A DNA stretch of 64,000 nt, from assembly GCA_040217175.1 (NCBI GenBank), contig JAVJNT010000002.1, forward strand, positions 1,558,001-1,622,000. The letters are read 5' to 3'. Position 1 is the stretch's first letter. Each line of letters opens with the position of its first letter. Below, piece by piece: positions 9,229 to 18,440 of the stretch. Origin of the DNA: Phycisphaerales bacterium. GTDB lineage: Bacteria > Planctomycetota > Phycisphaerae > Phycisphaerales > UBA1924. The notes below the pieces were generated by a model, which was given only the letters and a program-made list of their open reading frames with translations, was not told the origin of the DNA and did no database searches. Both the position numbers and the translations under genes were made by a program.

Positions 9229-10559
9229 TGCCGTCGCTTGAGGGCAAGCGCGTCACCGTCATGGGCCTGGGCCGATTCGGCGGCGGGCTGGGCGTCGCGA
9301 AGTGGCTGCACGCCCAGGGCGCCAGCGTGCTGGTCACCGACATGGCCGATGCCGAAGCGCTCGCCGAACAGGTCGCCCAACTGCCCGAAGGCGTGCGCAC
9401 GTGCCTCGGCGGCCACGACCAGCGCGACTTCACGAGTGCCGACCTCGTCGTCGCCAGCCCGGCCGTCGCCCGGCCCTGGGCGAATCCATACCTGAACGCC
9501 GCCACCAGCGCCGGCGTGCCCATCACCACCGAGATCGGCCTGGTGATCGACCGCCTGCCCGAACGCACGCGCGTCATCGGCGTCACCGGCACCGCCGGCA
9601 AGAGCACGACGAGCGCCATGATCGCACGGGCTCTGGAAGCGACGGGCCGACGCGTCCACCTCGGCGGCAACATCGGCGGCTCGCTCCTCGAAGCCAACAT
9701 CCAACCCACAGACTTCATCGTCCTCGAGCTCTCCAGCTTCATGCTCCACTGGCTCGGTCAGCGCGGCTGGTCTCCGGGCACCGCCGTCCTGACCAACCTC
9801 TCGCCCAACCACCTCGACTGGCACGAGACCTTCGAGCACTACGAGGCCGCCAAGCGCGCCATCGCCGAGCAGCAGCGGCCGGGTGACCTGCTGCTGTGCG
9901 ATCGCTGGCCCGAACTGGCGACCGCCACGCGTGTGCGCCCCATCGATGACCTGCCCTCGCTCGCCCTGCCCGGCTCGCACAATCGCACCAACGCCGCCAT
10001 GGCGCTCGCCGCCGCGACCGCCACCCTCGACCGCCACGGCATCGACTACGACCGCGCGGGCCTCGCCGACGCCATCGCCACGTTCCCGGGCCTGCCGCAC
10101 CGCCTGCAGCTCGTCGCGAGCCACGCCGGCGTCTCGTTCTACAACGACAGCAAGTGCACGACGCCCGAGGCCACGGCGCTGGCCGTCGACGCGCTCGCCG
10201 ACCGCACGCCGCGCGAGCGGATCCACCTCGTCGCCGGCGGCGCCGACAAGGGCGTCGATCTCGCGCCCATCGCCGACCTCACGCGCACGCTCGGCTCGCT
10301 CCATACCATCGGGGCGACCGGCCCGAGCATCCGCGACCGAGCGGCCGGCGGAAGGGTGACCCACGATGGCACGCTCGAGCGGGCATTCGAGGCGGCGGTG
10401 GGGCGGTGCGAGCCGGGCCACGCCGTGCTGCTCAGCCCCGGCTGTGCGTCGTGGGACCAGTTCACCAACTACGAGGCCCGCGGCGCGGCGTTCGTCGATC
10501 TGGTGCATCGCTGGATCGCTGCTGATGCTCAGCGCGTGCAGCCCACCCAAGCCGACTGA
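9228..10559 (+). CDS. murD: UDP-N-acetylmuramoylalanine--D-glutamate ligase MurD
   Basis: MurD adds D-glutamate to UDP-MurNAc-L-Ala with ATP in cytoplasmic peptidoglycan precursor synthesis. The 443 residues show the Mur ligase pattern: an N-terminal Rossmann-like domain (VMGLGRFGGGLGVAKWL), ATP-binding GVTGTAGKSTT at about residues 118-128, the central ELSSFML and LSPNHLDWH motifs, and the MurD motif NDSKCTTPEA. The C-terminal motif LLSPGCASWDQFTNYEARG is also typical. The ATG overlaps the preceding TGA by one base. The gene is isolated from the rest of a division and cell-wall cluster. Confidence 0.95.
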   Translation: MPSLEGKRVTVMGLGRFGGGLGVAKWLHAQGASVLVTDMADAEALAEQVAQLPEGVRTCLGGHDQRDFTSADLVVASPAVARPWANPYLNAATSAGVPITTEIGLVIDRLPERTRVIGVTGTAGKSTTSAMIARALEATGRRVHLGGNIGGSLLEANIQPTDFIVLELSSFMLHWLGQRGWSPGTAVLTNLSPNHLDWHETFEHYEAAKRAIAEQQRPGDLLLCDRWPELATATRVRPIDDLPSLALPGSHNRTNAAMALAAATATLDRHGIDYDRAGLADAIATFPGLPHRLQLVASHAGVSFYNDSKCTTPEATALAVDALADRTPRERIHLVAGGADKGVDLAPIADLTRTLGSLHTIGATGPSIRDRAAGGRVTHDGTLERAFEAAVGRCEPGHAVLLSPGCASWDQFTNYEARGAAFVDLVHRWIAADAQRVQPTQAD

Positions 10560-11268
10560 TCCCACGCCGCCCACGCCCGTGTCCGAGCCCGCTCCGGTTC
10601 GAACCGAAGTCCCGCCGCCGAAGACCGAGCCGGCCGAGACGATCACGCTCGCCGAGGGGCTGCGGCTCAACCGCGGCGAGCGATGGATCGAGCTCGACGG
10701 CTTCGTGCCCATCGATGTGCGCGAGCGGGACCGCACCGGCTACACGCTCGTCCGCTACCTCGAGTGCATCGCCGTCACGCCCACCAGCGGCAAGGACCAC
10801 GAGGCCCTCATCGTCACCAGCGTCCGCCCCAGCACGATCCACGCCGCCCTCGTCACGCTGGCCCTGGAGCCCGGCGCCCCAGGCAGCGTCTCGTGGGACG
10901 GCACGCGCGCCATCATGAACCCTGCCACCGGCGCTCCGGTGCGCGTGACCTACCGCGAGCGCGACGAGCCGCCTCCCGGCGCGCCAATCACCGACTACAT
11001 CGTCCACGCCGACACGGGCGAATCGTTTGATGCGAAAGCTAACTGGGTATTCGCCGGCTCACTCTTCGAAGGGGACCGCTACGTGGCCGACGCCGAGGGC
11101 CTCGTTGTCGGCTTCCACACGTTCGGGAGCGAACTAGTTGCCCTGCGGAGAGCCATGAGCCCCGACTCATTCATCGAAGAACCGCGATGGATCGCTCACC
11201 CCGAGCGTACCCCCGAGTTCGGAGATCTCGTGACGATCCGGATCACCGCAGAAGCTTCGCCCGGCTAG
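10444..11268 (+). CDS. YdjY-domain lipoprotein
   Basis: This protein has a YdjY-type domain, including the characteristic string YLECIAVTPTSGKDHEALIV and a following segment S-T-I-H-A-A-L-V-T-L-A-L-E-P-G. Function is unknown; the family is common in planctomycetes. The start is inferred. The ATG at 10525 would leave only four residues before the lipobox Cys. The GTG at 10444 gives a full lipoprotein signal: an Arg-rich n-region, hydrophobic IWCIAGSLLM, lipobox LSAC. That start places the first 116 bases inside murD in another frame. A Pro-rich linker follows the Cys. Its stop codon shares CTAG with the convergent htrA stop. Confidence 0.7.
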   Translation: MRRGTSSPTTRPAARRSSIWCIAGSLLMLSACSPPKPTDPTPPTPVSEPAPVRTEVPPPKTEPAETITLAEGLRLNRGERWIELDGFVPIDVRERDRTGYTLVRYLECIAVTPTSGKDHEALIVTSVRPSTIHAALVTLALEPGAPGSVSWDGTRAIMNPATGAPVRVTYRERDEPPPGAPITDYIVHADTGESFDAKANWVFAGSLFEGDRYVADAEGLVVGFHTFGSELVALRRAMSPDSFIEEPRWIAHPERTPEFGDLVTIRITAEASPG

Positions 11269-12680
11269 GGCCGAACGCGGATAGAGATTTCGCGGGTTGC
11301 TTCCTCGCCCGGATCTCGCACGAGCACGGTCATGCGTCGGCCCAGCGAAACGCGCGAGGCGGCCATGGCATCGAGGAACTCGGTGTAGCTATCGATGGTC
11401 GTGCCATCGATCTCCACGATCTGCTGGTTTCGCTCGAGTCCAGCCCGCTGAGCGGGCGAGTCGTCCGCGGTCCGCTGCACGTACACGAGCCCCTGGTTGT
11501 CCAGGCGGATGTCCAGGCCCAGCACCTCGTCGAGCATCAGCTGCACCGGTCGGCCGATGGCGTTGATCGAGTCGAGCTCGTCGAGTACGACGGTCGCGTC
11601 GATGGGGAGGCCATCGCGCCACACCCGTACCGACACTTCCTTGCCCGGCCGCATGGTGTTCACAACGGCGCGCAAGATGTCGGGGGTCGGCACCGGGTGA
11701 CCGCCGATGCTCTCGATCACGTCGTTGTCCTGGATGCCGGCTCGTTCGGCCGGCCCGCCGCTGGTCACCTGGCCCACGACGACGCCGATCCCGCGGGAGA
11801 CGCCGGCGTCGACGATCTCTCGCTGCCCGCGGAATCCTCCGCCGAACGCGATGCCGAGCCGGCCCCGAGCCACTTCACCGGTCTCGATGAGCTGATCGGC
11901 AATCGACTCGATCGTCGATAGCGGGATCGCAAAGCTGATGCCCGCGCTCTGCCCCTCGCTCGGGTTCGCGAGCGAGTCGCCCGAACGCCCCGTCGCGATG
12001 GCCACGTTCATGCCGATCACGCGCCCACGCACGTCGATGAGGGGGCCGCCCGAGTTGCCCGGGTTCACCGCCGCGTCGGTCTGGATGAAGTTCGTGAACG
12101 CGCTGCCAGCGGCACCGGTGTTGGGATCGCGGCCGAGACCACTGACGATGCCTTCGCTCATCGAGAACTTGAAGTTGAACGGCGAGCCGAACGCGAACAC
12201 GCGGTCGCCCTGCTGGGGCATCTCGCCCGTTGCGCGGGGCAATGCCACCAAGCCCGTCGGATCTTCGGCCTTGAGCACCGCAATGTCGGTGAAGACGTCC
12301 ACACCGACGACGTCGGCATCCATCGTGCGGCCCGTGTAGAGCTGGACGCGGACGACGTCCGAGCCGCCAACGACGTGCGCGTTGGTCAGGATGTGGCCCT
12401 CATCGTCGTACACCCAGCCCGAGCCCGCGGCCCCGGACCGGAACCGGGTGGCCGACATCAGGTGCACCACGCCGGGCTCGACCGATCGGGCGATCGCCCG
12501 CGTCGCGCGGTTGATGCGCTCGAGGATGTCGTCCTCGCCCAGGACCTGCCGCGCGAGCGTCACCTGCGCCTCGGCCTGCTTGGCCTCGGTCCGCTGCATG
12601 ATCTCGGGCGCCGCCAGCAGCGCTGCGAGCGCCGTCAGTAGCACCACCGCGGCGGGGCCAAGGGTGATGAATCGTCGCAT
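11265..12680 (-). CDS. HtrA/DegP-type periplasmic serine protease with two PDZ domains
   Basis: A trypsin-like protease for misfolded envelope proteins. The start at 12680 is chosen because it has a GGGAGG ribosome site and begins an N-terminal membrane or signal segment (VVLLTALAALLAA). The catalytic triad is visible as His102 (ILTNAHVV), Asp132 (FTDIAVLK) and Ser210 (NPGNSGGPL). Two PDZ regions follow, at roughly residues 275-365 and 375-465 (GPAERAGIQDNDVIESIGG and SPAQRAGLERNQQIVEIDG). The protein is 471 residues. It lies downstream of panB on the same strand after a 96-bp gap, so it may have its own promoter. Confidence 0.9.
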   Translation of the reverse strand: MRRFITLGPAAVVLLTALAALLAAPEIMQRTEAKQAEAQVTLARQVLGEDDILERINRATRAIARSVEPGVVHLMSATRFRSGAAGSGWVYDDEGHILTNAHVVGGSDVVRVQLYTGRTMDADVVGVDVFTDIAVLKAEDPTGLVALPRATGEMPQQGDRVFAFGSPFNFKFSMSEGIVSGLGRDPNTGAAGSAFTNFIQTDAAVNPGNSGGPLIDVRGRVIGMNVAIATGRSGDSLANPSEGQSAGISFAIPLSTIESIADQLIETGEVARGRLGIAFGGGFRGQREIVDAGVSRGIGVVVGQVTSGGPAERAGIQDNDVIESIGGHPVPTPDILRAVVNTMRPGKEVSVRVWRDGLPIDATVVLDELDSINAIGRPVQLMLDEVLGLDIRLDNQGLVYVQRTADDSPAQRAGLERNQQIVEIDGTTIDSYTEFLDAMAASRVSLGRRMTVLVRDPGEEATREISIRVRP

Positions 12681-12776
12681 AGGTTGCCTCCCAACCGTCC
12701 GGGAACACGCCATCAGCGGCTGCCGACGCGTGAACCACCAAGATGCCGCCCGGGCCGGAGCCCGGCAGCGCCGGCC

Positions 12777-13619
12777 TCAGCCGTCACGCATGCCGAACGT
12801 CTTTCCGCCGAAGTTTCTTTCGGCTACCCGACGCACCCATTGCATAGCCGCTTCGCGGATGACTGGCCCGAGGTTCGCCACCGGCTGGGCCAAGCCCGGA
12901 GTTTTCTCAAGGAGACCCATAACGTCGTGCAGGACAACCACCTGCCCGTGGCAGCCCTGGCCCGCTCCGATGCCGATTACCGGCACCCTGGATCGTGCGA
13001 CCATTTCGTCGGCAACCTCGTTGGGTACCGCCTCGACCAGCAGCATCGCCGCCCCCGCGTCCTCGAGCGCCTTTGCGTCGCGCAGCACGCGGTCGGCGTC
13101 CTCCCGGGTCCGGCCCTGGGCCTTGTAGCCGCTCGTGAGCGCCACGTGCTGGGGCTTGCTGCCCACGTGCGCGCACACCGGGATGCCAGCCGAGGCCATC
13201 CGCTTCACCAGCGGGGCAAACGTCTCGTCCGCTTCCAGCTTGACGACGTCGGCCTTGCCCTCGACGAGGAACCGCCCCGCGTTCTCGATCGCGGCGTCGG
13301 GGCTGGCCTGGTAGGTCATGAAGGGCATGTCGCCCATGACGACCGTGCCCGGCGCGCCGCGCTTGACGGCCGCCGTCAGTGCAAGCAAGACCTCGAACGG
13401 CATGTCGATCGTCCGCGGAAGTCCGAGAATGACCTCGGCCGCCGTATCGCCGACCAGCAGGAGATGGACGCCCGCCTGCTCGAGCAGCTGCGCCATCGAC
13501 GCGTCGTAGCACGTCAGGCAGGCAAAGGGCTCGTCCTGCCTCGCCATGCGGCCAAGCGTGGCAAGCGTGACGGGCTTTCGCTGCGAAGCGCCCTCGATGA
13601 TCGAACCCACCGTGCTCAC
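12777..13619 (-). CDS. panB: 3-methyl-2-oxobutanoate hydroxymethyltransferase
   Basis: PanB transfers a hydroxymethyl group from 5,10-methylene-THF to alpha-ketoisovalerate, the first committed step to pantothenate and CoA. The 280-residue protein contains the family motifs LTCYDASMAQLLEQAG, LLLVGDTAAEVILG, GDMPFMTYQ, VKLEADE and the GIGAGQGCHGQVVVLHD segment. It starts with GTG. It lies 9 bp after nadE, so the two cofactor genes (CoA and NAD) are probably co-transcribed. Confidence 0.95.
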   Translation of the reverse strand: MSTVGSIIEGASQRKPVTLATLGRMARQDEPFACLTCYDASMAQLLEQAGVHLLLVGDTAAEVILGLPRTIDMPFEVLLALTAAVKRGAPGTVVMGDMPFMTYQASPDAAIENAGRFLVEGKADVVKLEADETFAPLVKRMASAGIPVCAHVGSKPQHVALTSGYKAQGRTREDADRVLRDAKALEDAGAAMLLVEAVPNEVADEMVARSRVPVIGIGAGQGCHGQVVVLHDVMGLLEKTPGLAQPVANLGPVIREAAMQWVRRVAERNFGGKTFGMRDG

Positions 13620-13628
13620 GCGACCATC

Positions 13629-15332
13629 CTAGGGAGCCTCTCGACGGGGCTCGCCCATCCACGCCTGGGCGATGGGCATCCGCCGCCCGGGTCCGAACGC
13701 CACGGGGGTCATCTTCAGCGCCACCCCATACTGCCGCCGCTTGTACTCGTGGATCGCGATCAGCCGGCACATGCGCCGCACCGTGCCCTCGTCGCATCCG
13801 GTCTCCGCCGCGATCTCGGCAACGCCCAGCCGCTGCTCGACGCGCATCACCACGATCTCGTCCAGCAGGTCGTACGGCGGGAGCGTGTCGTCGTCGCGCT
13901 GGTCGGGCGCCAGTTCGGCGCTCGGCGGCTTGCTGATCGTGCTCTCAGGAATCGGCGGCCGATCGAATCCGAACGCGTCCGGCTTGGCGTTCATCGCGCG
14001 CGCAAGCTCATACACGCGCATCTTCGGCAGGTCGGCCAGCGGCGCGATCGCGCCGTTCATGTCGCCGTAGAGCGTGCAGTAACCCACGGCAAGCTCCGTC
14101 TTGTTCCCGGTGGTCACGACGAGCGCGTTCAGACGATTGCTCAGCGTCATGATCGACGTGCCGCGGATCCGGCTCTGAAGGTTCTGTTCTGTCACGTCGG
14201 GCTGGGCCGCACCCAGCGCTGGCTCGCCCAGGCGCTCGAACACGCCGTCGACGGCCGAGCGGAAGCCCTCCATCGGCGCGGCGATCGGCAGCTCCACGAG
14301 CTCCACGCCCAAGTTCGCCGCCAGCGCCTTGGCGTCGGCGAGCGCATGGTCCGACGAGTACGGCCCGGGCATCGCGACCCCGAGCACGTTGTCGGGCCCG
14401 AGCGCCCGGACGGACACGGCGCACGCGACGGCCGAATCGATGCCGCCGCTCAGCCCAATGAGCACGCGCCCGAAGCCGGTCTTGCGGACGTAGTCGCGCA
14501 CGCCCACGGCTAGCGCCTCGCCCAGCGCAACGTCCCGACCCGCCTCAATCATCGAATCGTGCGCCTCGGGAGCGCCCTCGGAGAGCTCGACGATCGTCGG
14601 TCCATTGCCCATCCGCGGACCGGCCGCCCGGAGCGTGCCGGTTGGGTCGAACGCGATCGCGTGCCCGTCGAAGATCAGGTCGTCGTTGGCGCCCGACTGG
14701 TTCACGCCCAGCACCCACAGGCCGTGCCGCTTCGCGTGCTCGCCGACCAGCGCGAGGTGCCGCTCGTGCTTGCCCTCAACGAACGGGCTGGCCGACGGCG
14801 CGACGATCACGCTCGCCCCTGCCGCGGCGAGGGCCGCCACCGGGTCGGCCTTGTCCTGGTACCGCCAGTGCTGGCCGGCGTCGTCGCCCATCCACAGGTC
14901 TTCGCAGATCGCAAGCCCCACACGCTCGCCACCAACCTCAACGACGCAGGTCGCGTCGCCCGCCACGAAGTAGCGGTCCTCGTCGAACACGTCGTATGTT
15001 GGCAGCAAACGCTTGGCGTACGTGGCCGCGAGCTTGCCTTCTTGGAACACCAGCAGCCCGTTGCGCACGCCCTGGCCGATATGGATCGGGCACCCGACGA
15101 CGATGGTCGGCCCCGAGGCGCTCAGCGACGCCAGCGACATCGCCCGCTCGTAGCACGCCGCGACGAATCCACGCTCGTACAGTAAGTCTCGCGGCGGATA
15201 CCCGCACACCGCCAGCTCGGGCAGCACCACCAGATCAACATCGCCCGATGTACGCACGGCCCGCTCGATCAGCGCGGCGTTGCCCGGAAGGTCGCCGATC
15301 GTCGGGTTAACGGGGGCCAGGGCGACGCGCAT
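13629..15332 (-). CDS. nadE: Glutamine-hydrolysing NAD+ synthetase
   Basis: This enzyme makes NAD from deamido-NAD using glutamine-derived ammonia. The N-terminal nitrilase-type glutaminase has its triad at Glu39 (PELAVCGYPP), Lys108 (YAKRLLPTYDVFDEDRYF) and Cys143 (AICEDLW). The C-terminal synthetase has the ATP-pyrophosphatase loop SGGIDS at 295-300, followed by the conserved TGNKTELAVGYCTLYGDMNG motif. At 567 residues it has the usual length for two-domain bacterial NadE. Spacing to the upstream membrane gene and downstream panB is 9 bp each, indicating an operon. Confidence 0.95.
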   Translation of the reverse strand: MRVALAPVNPTIGDLPGNAALIERAVRTSGDVDLVVLPELAVCGYPPRDLLYERGFVAACYERAMSLASLSASGPTIVVGCPIHIGQGVRNGLLVFQEGKLAATYAKRLLPTYDVFDEDRYFVAGDATCVVEVGGERVGLAICEDLWMGDDAGQHWRYQDKADPVAALAAAGASVIVAPSASPFVEGKHERHLALVGEHAKRHGLWVLGVNQSGANDDLIFDGHAIAFDPTGTLRAAGPRMGNGPTIVELSEGAPEAHDSMIEAGRDVALGEALAVGVRDYVRKTGFGRVLIGLSGGIDSAVACAVSVRALGPDNVLGVAMPGPYSSDHALADAKALAANLGVELVELPIAAPMEGFRSAVDGVFERLGEPALGAAQPDVTEQNLQSRIRGTSIMTLSNRLNALVVTTGNKTELAVGYCTLYGDMNGAIAPLADLPKMRVYELARAMNAKPDAFGFDRPPIPESTISKPPSAELAPDQRDDDTLPPYDLLDEIVVMRVEQRLGVAEIAAETGCDEGTVRRMCRLIAIHEYKRRQYGVALKMTPVAFGPGRRMPIAQAWMGEPRREAP

Positions 15333-15341
15333 CTGCCGAGG

Positions 15342-16397
15342 CTACGCCCCCCGTGGGGTGGTCGTGCGGCCCAATCGGGCTCTCAGCACCCGATCGAGCC
15401 GCAGCCAGGCGATGGCCAGCCCCGCGCCGGCGATGACGACGACGAGCTCGGCCCCGGCCGTCAGCAACGCAATGGGCGCGAAGCCCCGCGCGTCGAGCCC
15501 CAGCAGCTCGGCCGTGCCCATCGCCGCGCCCTCTCGGAAGCCCAGCATGCCCACGGGCGAGAGCGCCCCGGCCAGGAAGTGCCCGCCCGAGATGAGCAGC
15601 CCGTCGGTGGGGGAGACGTCGGCGCCCACCAGCTCACCGGCCACGACCCATCGCCACGCCTGCGCGGCGAAATCGACGCCGCGCATCAAGACGACCACCG
15701 CGATCCACCGTCCGCTCGCAAGCATGTCCAGTCCCATGTGCAGCTCGCGGATGACCTGCGTGCGTGCGAGCTTCAGGGCGCGCCTGCCGCCGACGCGGCC
15801 GATGAGCCGGGCCAGCCGGCGGTGCCCGCGCTTGCCGCTCAGCCGCTTGGCAACGAACACGGTGACAACCGACAGCACGACCATCAGCGCCAAGGCCAGC
15901 GGCACCGTCCACGCACCCAGTACGCCGCGCAGCAGGCCGGCCGCGATGAGCGACGCGCTCACGAGCAGCAGCGTCGCCGTCACCGCGCCAAACCATCCGA
16001 AGATCATCGCCATCGGTACCTTGTCGCGGTGATTGTGGATCGCGATGCGCGCCAGCAGTCCAATCTTGAACGGCAGGTTCGCCAGGAACGTTGCGAGCGC
16101 GTTCGTGGCGATGACGTCCAGCGGCGCGATCCGACGGACCGGCCGGAGCGCCGCCCAGAAGATCAATCCGTTGGCGACCACGCCCACGACGCTCAGGCCG
16201 ATGAGCGACGCCAGTGCGCCCGGCGGTGCGTCGGCCAGTTGCTTGAGAGATTCGCGATTCTCCTCGCTCAGCGCCAGCCGCACGCACCAGCCCAGCAGCG
16301 CAATGCCGATGAGGAAGCCCGCCACCTGCAACGCGATCCGGGTCCCGGACCTCGGGGGCAAGGCTGACTCTTGCGATTGCTGTGCGTCGTCATCCAT
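15342..16397 (-). CDS. LPG-synthase-TM-like (UPF0104-type) integral membrane protein
   Basis: A 351-residue protein with about eight hydrophobic helices. It has a pattern found in lysylphosphatidylglycerol synthase transmembrane regions and their stand-alone relatives, including A-L-A-T-F-L-A-N-L-P-F-K-I-G near residue 105 and a C-terminal half with G-F-R-E-G-A-A. There is no catalytic aminoacyl-transferase domain, so it is probably a flippase-like or unknown envelope protein. It is 12 bp downstream of the GT-C-like gene and 9 bp upstream of nadE. Confidence 0.65.
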   Translation of the reverse strand: MDDDAQQSQESALPPRSGTRIALQVAGFLIGIALLGWCVRLALSEENRESLKQLADAPPGALASLIGLSVVGVVANGLIFWAALRPVRRIAPLDVIATNALATFLANLPFKIGLLARIAIHNHRDKVPMAMIFGWFGAVTATLLLVSASLIAAGLLRGVLGAWTVPLALALMVVLSVVTVFVAKRLSGKRGHRRLARLIGRVGGRRALKLARTQVIRELHMGLDMLASGRWIAVVVLMRGVDFAAQAWRWVVAGELVGADVSPTDGLLISGGHFLAGALSPVGMLGFREGAAMGTAELLGLDARGFAPIALLTAGAELVVVIAGAGLAIAWLRLDRVLRARLGRTTTPRGA

Positions 16398-16409
16398 GCG
16401 CGGCGGGCG

Positions 16410-18440
16410 TTACGGCGGACCGAGGTCGATCAGGATACGCCCCAGCGGCCCGGGGCCGGGCCAGTAGCCCGAAGGCGTCCCCCGCGAGGCAAGCTCGCCG
16501 ACGGCGCGGGGGGTGAGCACCGGATCGAGCCAGCCCGAGTCGCGCAGCCGGCTCAGCTCCATCTCGTCGATGACGAGCCAACGGACGTCGGCGTCCTTCA
16601 GCGCCCGCGCCTGCGCCGCCGGATCGTCGGGGTGGTCTCGCACGACCCGTACGAGCAGCCCCGCGTCCCACGTCGTCGCGTACGCGGGATCGCCCAGGTA
16701 GTAGAGCGGCGCGCCGTCTCCGATCAGCAGCACCCGGCCCGAGCCCTCGGGCAGGCGGAAGTTCACCACGCCGTGGGGCGAGGCCTCGGGCTCGAGCTCG
16801 CCCGTGAACCACGCCGGCCCGGGCGCGATGAAGATGCCCGGCTGCCCCTGGCCTTCCTTCGAGTACGACCACGCCAGCCAGCCCGACTGCACGACCGCGA
16901 AGGCCACGGCCGCCCACAACCCCGCCCTCCCGAACCGCGCGAGCACGACCGCGACGAGCGGCCCGCCCGCCAGCACGATCGGCACGAGGAACCGGCTCTG
17001 GATGTGCGTCAGCGCTAGCCACGCGAGCAACTGCAAGCCCAGCCCGACCGCGAGCGCGAAGACCACCCGGTGCCGGCGCACGAACGGCGCGATGACCGCA
17101 GCGAGCACGCACGCCGCGGCGAACACGCCCCAGTGCGGATGCAAGAGTCCGCGCATCGACGACCCGCCGGGGAATGGTCCGTTCGGATCGGGCAGGAACA
17201 TCAACTTCACGCGATCAACCATCGTGCCGTCGAAGGCGTGCCCGCGGGCCCATCGAGAGTGCTGCTCGGCGGTCCAGTGGCCTTCGCCCAGCACGCCAGC
17301 GAGCTGCGGGAACACCGGGTTGCCCGTCGCGATTCCGTTCCGCACGAGCCAGGGCAGCAGCGTCGCGATGCCCACGAGCACGCCGAGCCCGCCGCACTTC
17401 CACCACGCGCGCACGGGCGTGGTCACGACGAGTACCGCGCCGACGACCGGCCCGACCATGAACAATGCCGTGGGCTTGGCCGCGCAGGCCGATCCGACGA
17501 GAAAAGCCGCGAGCGCCCACCGGACCATGTTCGAGCCGGTCGAGAGCGTCGCCAGCAACGCTCCCGCTCCGAGGGCCAGCACCGCCGGCTCGTTGTACGC
17601 CAGGCTCCCCGTCACGACCATCCAAGGCGTCGCGAGCACGATGGCGGCCACGCACGTCGCGACGCCCGCGCGCGAGGCGTGATCCTGCGGGATGACCAGC
17701 CAGCAGGCGCGCCCGACGAGTACGACCGCCAGCAGCAGCACGACCGCGCTCAGGCACTGGAAGGCCATGAGCCCCACGCCCGAGCCCGCCGCCGGGTGCT
17801 CGCCCGCGATGGCCGCGAGGTGGTAGAACGCCGCCTCCACGTATCCCGGCAGGTGCGAGTACACGTTGTGCTCGAGCGGCCCCAGCCGGCCGCCGGCCAG
17901 CCACTCGGCCGGGAGCTGGGCGTGGTAGCTCCGCGTGTCGTAGCCCAGCCCCTCGGTGGCCCACAGCCACCCGGGCGGGCTGGCCGACGCCACCACCAGC
18001 ACCGCGACGCCCGGCACGAGCGCCAGCGCCGCAGGATGCACGCTCGCGCCGTCGTCGCCGCGGCGCTTCAGTAGGTCGGCGGCCAGCAGCACCAACCCCA
18101 GCACCACCGGCCCGCCCGCGACGAACCGCCGCCCGCCTGCCCCGAACAGCTCGAACGCCCCGAGCATGCCCATCGCATGGCTGATCGCCAGCAAGATGCC
18201 CAGCCCGACCGCCGGCGCGAGCCAGGCCGCCGCCGTCCGGTCTTCCATCCATCGCAACGCCAGGGAGCCCCATCCCCACGCCCCCGCCAGGTACGCCCCG
18301 GCCAGCACGCCCGCCGTGGCCCACACGCTCGCGACGGCGACGATCGTCGCCGGCCACGACACCACGCCGATCGCCGAAACGCTCGCGACGGCCACAAGCA
18401 GCGCCACCACGAGCAGCCCCGCCAGCTGCTTCGAGCTCAC
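16410..18440 (-). CDS. Multi-spanning GT-C-type glycosyltransferase-like membrane protein
   Basis: A 676-residue protein with roughly a dozen transmembrane helices and a C-terminal soluble region. The first large loop contains an acidic motif (G-Y-D-T-R-S-Y-H) and H-L-P-G-Y-V-E-A-A-F-Y-H-L, like those of lipid-linked sugar transferases of the GT39/ArnT type. A later L-V-R-N-G-I-A-T-G-N-P-V-F-P string is also typical. The GTG start at 18440 overlaps the upstream stop by four bases (GTGA). Donor and acceptor are unknown; an envelope glycan or protein O-glycosylation role is inference. Confidence 0.65.
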   Translation of the reverse strand: MSSKQLAGLLVVALLVAVASVSAIGVVSWPATIVAVASVWATAGVLAGAYLAGAWGWGSLALRWMEDRTAAAWLAPAVGLGILLAISHAMGMLGAFELFGAGGRRFVAGGPVVLGLVLLAADLLKRRGDDGASVHPAALALVPGVAVLVVASASPPGWLWATEGLGYDTRSYHAQLPAEWLAGGRLGPLEHNVYSHLPGYVEAAFYHLAAIAGEHPAAGSGVGLMAFQCLSAVVLLLAVVLVGRACWLVIPQDHASRAGVATCVAAIVLATPWMVVTGSLAYNEPAVLALGAGALLATLSTGSNMVRWALAAFLVGSACAAKPTALFMVGPVVGAVLVVTTPVRAWWKCGGLGVLVGIATLLPWLVRNGIATGNPVFPQLAGVLGEGHWTAEQHSRWARGHAFDGTMVDRVKLMFLPDPNGPFPGGSSMRGLLHPHWGVFAAACVLAAVIAPFVRRHRVVFALAVGLGLQLLAWLALTHIQSRFLVPIVLAGGPLVAVVLARFGRAGLWAAVAFAVVQSGWLAWSYSKEGQGQPGIFIAPGPAWFTGELEPEASPHGVVNFRLPEGSGRVLLIGDGAPLYYLGDPAYATTWDAGLLVRVVRDHPDDPAAQARALKDADVRWLVIDEMELSRLRDSGWLDPVLTPRAVGELASRGTPSGYWPGPGPLGRILIDLGPP

